Source: Sulfuritalea sp.
GTDB taxonomy: Bacteria > Pseudomonadota > Gammaproteobacteria > Burkholderiales > Rhodocyclaceae
Length of the DNA: 64,000 nucleotides
Assembly (NCBI GenBank): GCA_023229685.1
Contig: JALNYT010000005.1
Location: forward strand, 195,814-259,813
Direction of reading: 5' to 3'
Shown here: positions 60,952 through 64,000 of the stretch, piece after piece
Layout of the letters: every line of letters begins with the position of its first letter
Position numbering within the stretch: position 1 is the stretch's first letter
Notes under the pieces: generated by a model
Databases searched by the model: none
What the model was told of the DNA's origin: nothing
Seen by the model: the letters and a program-made list of their open reading frames with translations, nothing else
Made by a program: the position numbers and the translations under genes

Positions 60952-61291
60952 GCCACATCCTCGCCGGCGGTTCCCAGGCCATCTGATCCGGGGACCGTGG
61001 GCACGAATATCAAGGGGCTGCTTCAGTGGCGGCTCCTGCCTTCCCGCGAAAGTCGGCGCCCGCGGGACGGCGGCAGCAGACGCGCGCCACGTCACGTGGT
61101 CCGCGACTCTCGACTGCACCGCGCCAAGGATCGCCACAACGTCCTTGCGTCCTTGCGGTGGACCAGCGCCGGTCGATCCGAAACCCGAGGTAATGAGCGT
61201 CAGCGCACAGAGGAAGTTCGGGCGCTGACCCACCATTGGCTTGACGGTTCACCGCCGTGCAAGCTTCTTCAAATGCCCCGGGAGAGATGCC
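60952..61291. other. 340-bp gap holding a dispersed-motif copy
   Basis: I see no gene. The plus strand carries the dispersed motif at 61048-61071, 96 bases after the BON gene stop. The remaining open stretches are short and Arg-rich on both strands. Confidence 0.5.
61048..61071 (+). repeat. Dispersed 22-bp motif, copy 10
   Basis: The plus strand reads AGTCGGCGCCCGCGGGACGG then C, with two mismatches to consensus, downstream of the BON gene in its sense orientation. Confidence 0.75.
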
Positions 61292-61573
61292 ATGAAAGCG
61301 ATGAATGAATTTGAGTCAGTGCTCGTGATTGCCAGCTTGATTCTCGCCGTGTGCGCGGTCATGGACGGGCCGCTTGCAGCGCCCAATGCCGGGGCCGGCA
61401 GACAAGGCAGCGATTACGTCGCAGCCGGCGTGAGGCAGGCATTCGATCTCGCGCGGCAAGATCCCATTGACATAGCCGGTAGCAATGCTGCACGGGAAGC
61501 TGCGCCGGTGGCGAGTCTGGAAACCGACCACAGTGGAGGCCGCGCGCCACGCCAGGATGCGGTTTCATGGTGA
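61292..61573 (+). CDS. Small membrane-anchored hypothetical protein (93 aa)
   Basis: The start at 61292 follows GGAGAG at 61280-61285. Residues 8-22 (ESVLVIASLILAVCAVM) form one hydrophobic segment, a signal peptide or anchor, followed by a polar, Ala-rich, probably disordered tail. No family is recognised. The gap to the next gene (61574-61818) shows no gene and probably holds the promoter of the OmpA paralogue. Confidence 0.5.
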   Translation: MKAMNEFESVLVIASLILAVCAVMDGPLAAPNAGAGRQGSDYVAAGVRQAFDLARQDPIDIAGSNAAREAAPVASLETDHSGGRAPRQDAVSW

Positions 61574-61818
61574 AGTTGCTGATTGCGTGCTGTGTGCGAC
61601 AACGTACAGAAAACGTTCGAGATTCAACCGATGATGGCCGCAATGATCGGTCGGCTGCAGAGTAGGTCCGTAACACCGGTTTCGTATCACGTGGTCGGCG
61701 ACTGGTTCAGATCGATTGGCAGTGACTGTCAGTATTTCCCCCGCTTCTGCGGACAGTCGAAAGAACGAAGCAAACAGAAGGCGGAAGCTCACACACCTCT
61801 TAGGGATCGGAAATCATC

Positions 61819-62499
61819 ATGACTAATATATCAATCAGGAAGCAAATGACCTTGGCCGTATCGTGCGTTCTGGCACTGGGCCTGGTATCGAACGCAGCCA
61901 TGGCACAATCCGACACGACGGACAAGACGGGATACCTCATTGACCAGCGCAACAATGTAGTCAAGAGCGGCACGGGGCTGTGCTGGCACACCGGCTACTG
62001 GACTCCGGCGATGGCGATCGAAGAATGCGATCCCGACCTGGTGAAGAAACCACCCGTCCAGGTCGCGCAAAGAGCGCCGGAAGCAGTACCGCCGGCCGCA
62101 CCGAGGCCCGCCGCGGAGCGCGTGAAGCTGAACGCCGATACGCTGTTCGATTTCAACAAGGCGGTTCTGCGTCCCGAGGGACGGGCGGCGCTGGATGACT
62201 TCGTCGCCAAGACCAAGAATATCAGGCCGGAAGTGATCATGGCCGTCGGCCACGCCGACCGCTTCGGCTCGGACAGCTACAACCAGCGCCTCTCCGAGCG
62301 ACGCGCAGCAGCGGTAAAGACCTATTTGCTGAGCAAGGGCATCGAGGCCAATCGCATCCAGACCGAAGGCAGGGGTGAGACGCAGCCGGTCACGAAGCCT
62401 GGCGACTGCCGTGGCCCCAAGAGCGCAAAGGTGATTGCCTGCCTGCAGCCTGACCGCCGCGTCGATATCGAAGTAGTGGGCACCACGATCTCCAAATAG
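61819..62499 (+). CDS. OmpA-family protein, paralogue of 16999-17667
   Basis: The 226-residue protein has a signal peptide (LAVSCVLALGLVSNAAMAQ), the Cys region GTGLCWHTGYWTPAMAIEEC, a short Pro/Ala linker and a C-terminal OmpA domain (ADTLFDFNKAVLRPEGRAAL, SERRAAAVKTYLLSKGIEAN). It is collinear with the OmpA at 16999 along its whole length. Its place among stress genes suggests a conditional copy of the housekeeping protein. Confidence 0.92.
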   Translation: MTNISIRKQMTLAVSCVLALGLVSNAAMAQSDTTDKTGYLIDQRNNVVKSGTGLCWHTGYWTPAMAIEECDPDLVKKPPVQVAQRAPEAVPPAAPRPAAERVKLNADTLFDFNKAVLRPEGRAALDDFVAKTKNIRPEVIMAVGHADRFGSDSYNQRLSERRAAAVKTYLLSKGIEANRIQTEGRGETQPVTKPGDCRGPKSAKVIACLQPDRRVDIEVVGTTISK

Positions 62500-62516
62500 T
62501 CGTCACATCAGGGAAG

Positions 62517-62547
62517 CGTATGTCCGGCATGACGTGCCGCACATACG
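62517..62547. repeat. 13-position hairpin after the OmpA paralogue
   Basis: CGTATGTCCGGCA and TGCCGCACATACG pair with a single C-C mismatch around TGACG. There is no long T-run, so it is either a weak terminator or an mRNA-stabilising 3' hairpin. Confidence 0.6.
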
Positions 62548-62577
62548 TTTCCAGTCCCACTGCAGAGAGGAACGGGA

Positions 62578-63192
62578 ATGAACAAACTCAGCATCAACGC
62601 GGTCGCCCTTGCGATGAGCCTCGCGTTCAGCGCCGGCGCGATGGCACAAAGCATGTCGAAGGACGACTACAAGGCAGAGAAGCACAGGATCTCGACCGAG
62701 TACAACACCGCCAAGGCTTCCTGTGCCTCATTTTCCGGCAACGCCAGAGATATCTGCGTGGCGCAGGCCAAAGGTCAGGAGAAGATTGCCAAGGCCGATC
62801 TCGATGCGAGCTATAAGCCCACCGTGAAGAACCACTACGAGGCGCGTGTCGCCAAAGCCGAGGCCGACTATGCGGTAGCCAAGGAGCGCTGCGACGACCA
62901 GGCCGGCACCGCGAAGGATGTGTGCATGGAGGAAGCAAAGGCGGCGAAGACCACTGCCAAGGCCGATGCCAAGGCGCAGATGAAGATCTCGGATGCGAAC
63001 GCTACCGCCAATGACAAGTCCGCCGAGGCGCGCAGCGAGGCAAGAAACAAGTCTGTCGAGGCGCGCAAGGATGCCGCGGCAAGCACGCTGGACGCGCAGT
63101 ACGGGGTGGCGAAGGAGAAGTGCGACACCTACGCCGGTAGTGCGAAGGATTACTGCCTTGACCAGGCGAAGAAGAACTTTGGCAAGCCGTAA
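62578..63192 (+). CDS. Periplasmic Cys-repeat helical protein (204 aa)
   Basis: The product has a signal peptide (NAVALAMSLAFSAGAMAQ) and then three similar helical units, each with a Cys pair nine residues apart: CASFSGNARDIC, CDDQAGTAKDVC and CDTYAGSAKDYC, within A-K-x-x-C contexts. Between units two and three lies an Ala/Lys/Asp-rich helix. Spaced Cys in the oxidising periplasm suggests one disulfide per unit. I know similar unnamed proteins in betaproteobacteria, but no function. Confidence 0.75.
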   Translation: MNKLSINAVALAMSLAFSAGAMAQSMSKDDYKAEKHRISTEYNTAKASCASFSGNARDICVAQAKGQEKIAKADLDASYKPTVKNHYEARVAKAEADYAVAKERCDDQAGTAKDVCMEEAKAAKTTAKADAKAQMKISDANATANDKSAEARSEARNKSVEARKDAAASTLDAQYGVAKEKCDTYAGSAKDYCLDQAKKNFGKP

Positions 63193-63252
63193 GTTGCAAG
63201 CGAACAGAAGAGCAGTACCCGAAACTCAACGTTTGATAAAGAGGTAATCCAA

Positions 63253-63465
63253 ATGAAAACGATGCAAAAATTTGCGCTCAGCGCAGTCGCAGTTGCAATG
63301 TTGGGCCTGGGCGGTTGCTCCGGCATGTCAGCGCAGGACAAGAACACCGCCATCGGTGCCGGAGTCGGCGCCGTCGGTGGCAACATTCTTACGGGCGGCA
63401 GCGCGGCTGGAACGATCGGTGGTGCAGCCGTCGGCGGCGTCATCGGGCACGAAATCAACAAATGA
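63253..63465 (+). CDS. Glycine-zipper lipoprotein (70 aa)
   Basis: A lipoprotein signal ends in GLGGC, followed by MSAQDKNTAIGAGVGAVGGN and GGSAAGTIGGAAVGGVIGHE, a glycine-zipper region as in OsmB/YMGG-type proteins. An AGAGG site precedes the ATG. Likely an outer-membrane stress lipoprotein. Confidence 0.88.
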   Translation: MKTMQKFALSAVAVAMLGLGGCSGMSAQDKNTAIGAGVGAVGGNILTGGSAAGTIGGAAVGGVIGHEINK

Positions 63466-63535
63466 TGACCGGCACGCGATGCGCCTGACCTTGACGGGCG
63501 GCGTGTCGCGGTCGCCGACTTTCACGCTCCTCAGG

Positions 63536-63566
63536 CAGGAGTAACCAGGATGGTTACTCCTGCTTT
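63536..63566 (+). terminator. Rho-independent terminator
   Basis: CAGGAGTAACC - AGGAT - GGTTACTCCTG is a perfect 11-bp stem followed by CTTTT, 70 bases after the glycine-zipper gene. Confidence 0.85.
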
Positions 63567-63594
63567 TGGGTGAGCGCACCACCAGGAGATACCA

Positions 63595-63792
63595 ATGATC
63601 AAACTACGTGAGAGCGTTACCGCTGTCGTGGCCATGAGCGTGATGCTTGTCGCACTTTCCGCCTGTCAGAAGCAGGAAGGGCCGGCAGAGCGGGCCGGCA
63701 AGGAAGTCGACAAGGCGACAGCGCAGGTCGGACAGCAAATCGAAAAGGCCGGCCAAAACATCCAGGACGCGGCAAAAGGCAACAAGAAATAG
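63595..63792 (+). CDS. Small lipoprotein (65 aa)
   Basis: The signal ends in a lipobox VALSAC, followed by a helical Lys/Gln/Ala-rich mature part (VDKATAQVGQQIEKAGQNIQ). An AGGAG site precedes the ATG. Similar short entericidin- or apolipophorin-like lipoproteins occur in stress clusters; the exact family is not recognised. Confidence 0.75.
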   Translation: MIKLRESVTAVVAMSVMLVALSACQKQEGPAERAGKEVDKATAQVGQQIEKAGQNIQDAAKGNKK

Positions 63793-63878
63793 TTGCGGCA
63801 ATGTTGTAGCGTTTCAAGAAGCGCCTCGGCTTCCGTCGGGGGATGCAGCTAAAGCGTTCACATTCTGAAGCGCATCCA

Positions 63879-64000
63879 ATGACCTACGAACTCCTGATCG
63901 GACTGCGCTACACGCGCGCCCAGCCGCGCGAAGGCGTGGCCAACCGCTTCATCTCCTTCATTGCGCTGATCTCCATGCTGGGACTGGCCTTGGGCGTGGC
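63879..64000 (+). CDS. LolC/LolE-type lipoprotein-releasing permease (partial)
   Basis: The first 40 residues, MTYELLIGLRYTRAQPREGV then ANRFISFIALISMLGLALGV, are the N-terminus of LolC/LolE, the membrane subunit of the LolCDE complex that frees lipoproteins from the inner membrane. The gene runs off the right end of the window. Confidence 0.9.
   Translation, partial: MTYELLIGLRYTRAQPREGVANRFISFIALISMLGLALGV

Noticed and set aside
63505..63530. Further copy of the dispersed motif near 63510
   Set aside because: Only the CGCCGACTTT core matches; upstream bases differ too much.
1..64000. CRISPR arrays, tRNA or rRNA genes, insertion-sequence transposases
   Set aside because: None seen; the only regular repeats are the PAS triplication, the iteron-like array and the dispersed motif.

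Overview
The window looks like a betaproteobacterial chromosome, probably Rhodocyclales or a Sterolibacteriaceae-like relative. The evidence is the gene order gyrA-serC-serA-pheA-hisC-tyrA-aroA/cmk-rpsA-ihfB-lapA-lapB-ugd-hldE-hldD-cysM, the ubiG-gph-ompA-mtaD block, a fused aroA-cmk gene, and a tmRNA tag peptide ANDERFALAA. The family assignment is inference; the class-level call is well supported.

Positions 1-15139 are accessory DNA stacked behind the 3' end of ssrA (tmRNA, 15126-15487, minus). A 12.7 kb element lies between a probable attR (about 2385-2398) and attL (15125-15139). Next to ssrA it carries a P4-type tyrosine integrase, then an unknown gene, an AlpA regulator, a small membrane protein, a PriCT/Toprim/DUF3987 primase-helicase, a linker-rich protein with iteron-like repeats, a DUF5681 protein and several small genes. 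It has no capsid, tail or conjugation genes, so it resembles a phage satellite. Its distal part (3333-6756) is a lower-GC cargo of mostly unrecognised short genes under an XRE regulator, including a secreted thermonuclease-like protein. Left of attR is a II/X-family (filamentous-phage type) replication initiator with three small unknown genes, apparently a different element.

Positions 15126-43894 are core genome: tmRNA, gph, ubiG, ompA and mtaD (minus), then the long plus-strand run for serine, aromatic amino acid and histidine biosynthesis, ribosomal protein S1, IHF-beta, LPS-assembly control (lapAB), UDP-glucose dehydrogenase, ADP-heptose synthesis and cysM. These are followed by a nitronate monooxygenase-like protein, recQ, a NYN/OST-HTH protein, a methyltransferase, a Bcr/CflA transporter and smpB. 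Positions 43949-47124 hold ratA-rnfH, a lipoprotein of the M48 fold lacking one zinc ligand, and an orphan MlaF-like ATPase.

Positions 47480-57696 form a signalling block: a hybrid kinase with a threefold 426-bp PAS tandem repeat, a REC-PAS protein, a Crp-family regulator, a CheB-CheR-PAS fusion and a second hybrid kinase, all close together or overlapping. Downstream (57780-63792) is a set of small envelope and stress proteins: MarC, two CsbD proteins, a glycine-zipper protein with duplicated domains, an Lmo0937-type membrane peptide, a BON protein, an OmpA paralogue, a Cys-repeat periplasmic protein and two small lipoproteins. The window ends in the start of a lolC/lolE-type gene.

The most unusual signal is a roughly 22-bp motif (AGTCGGCGCTGGCGGGACGG followed by C). 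It occurs at least ten times, in the satellite and in core DNA alike, inside tolerant stretches of coding sequence in two reading frames and just after stop codons, always in the sense of the associated transcript where that can be judged.
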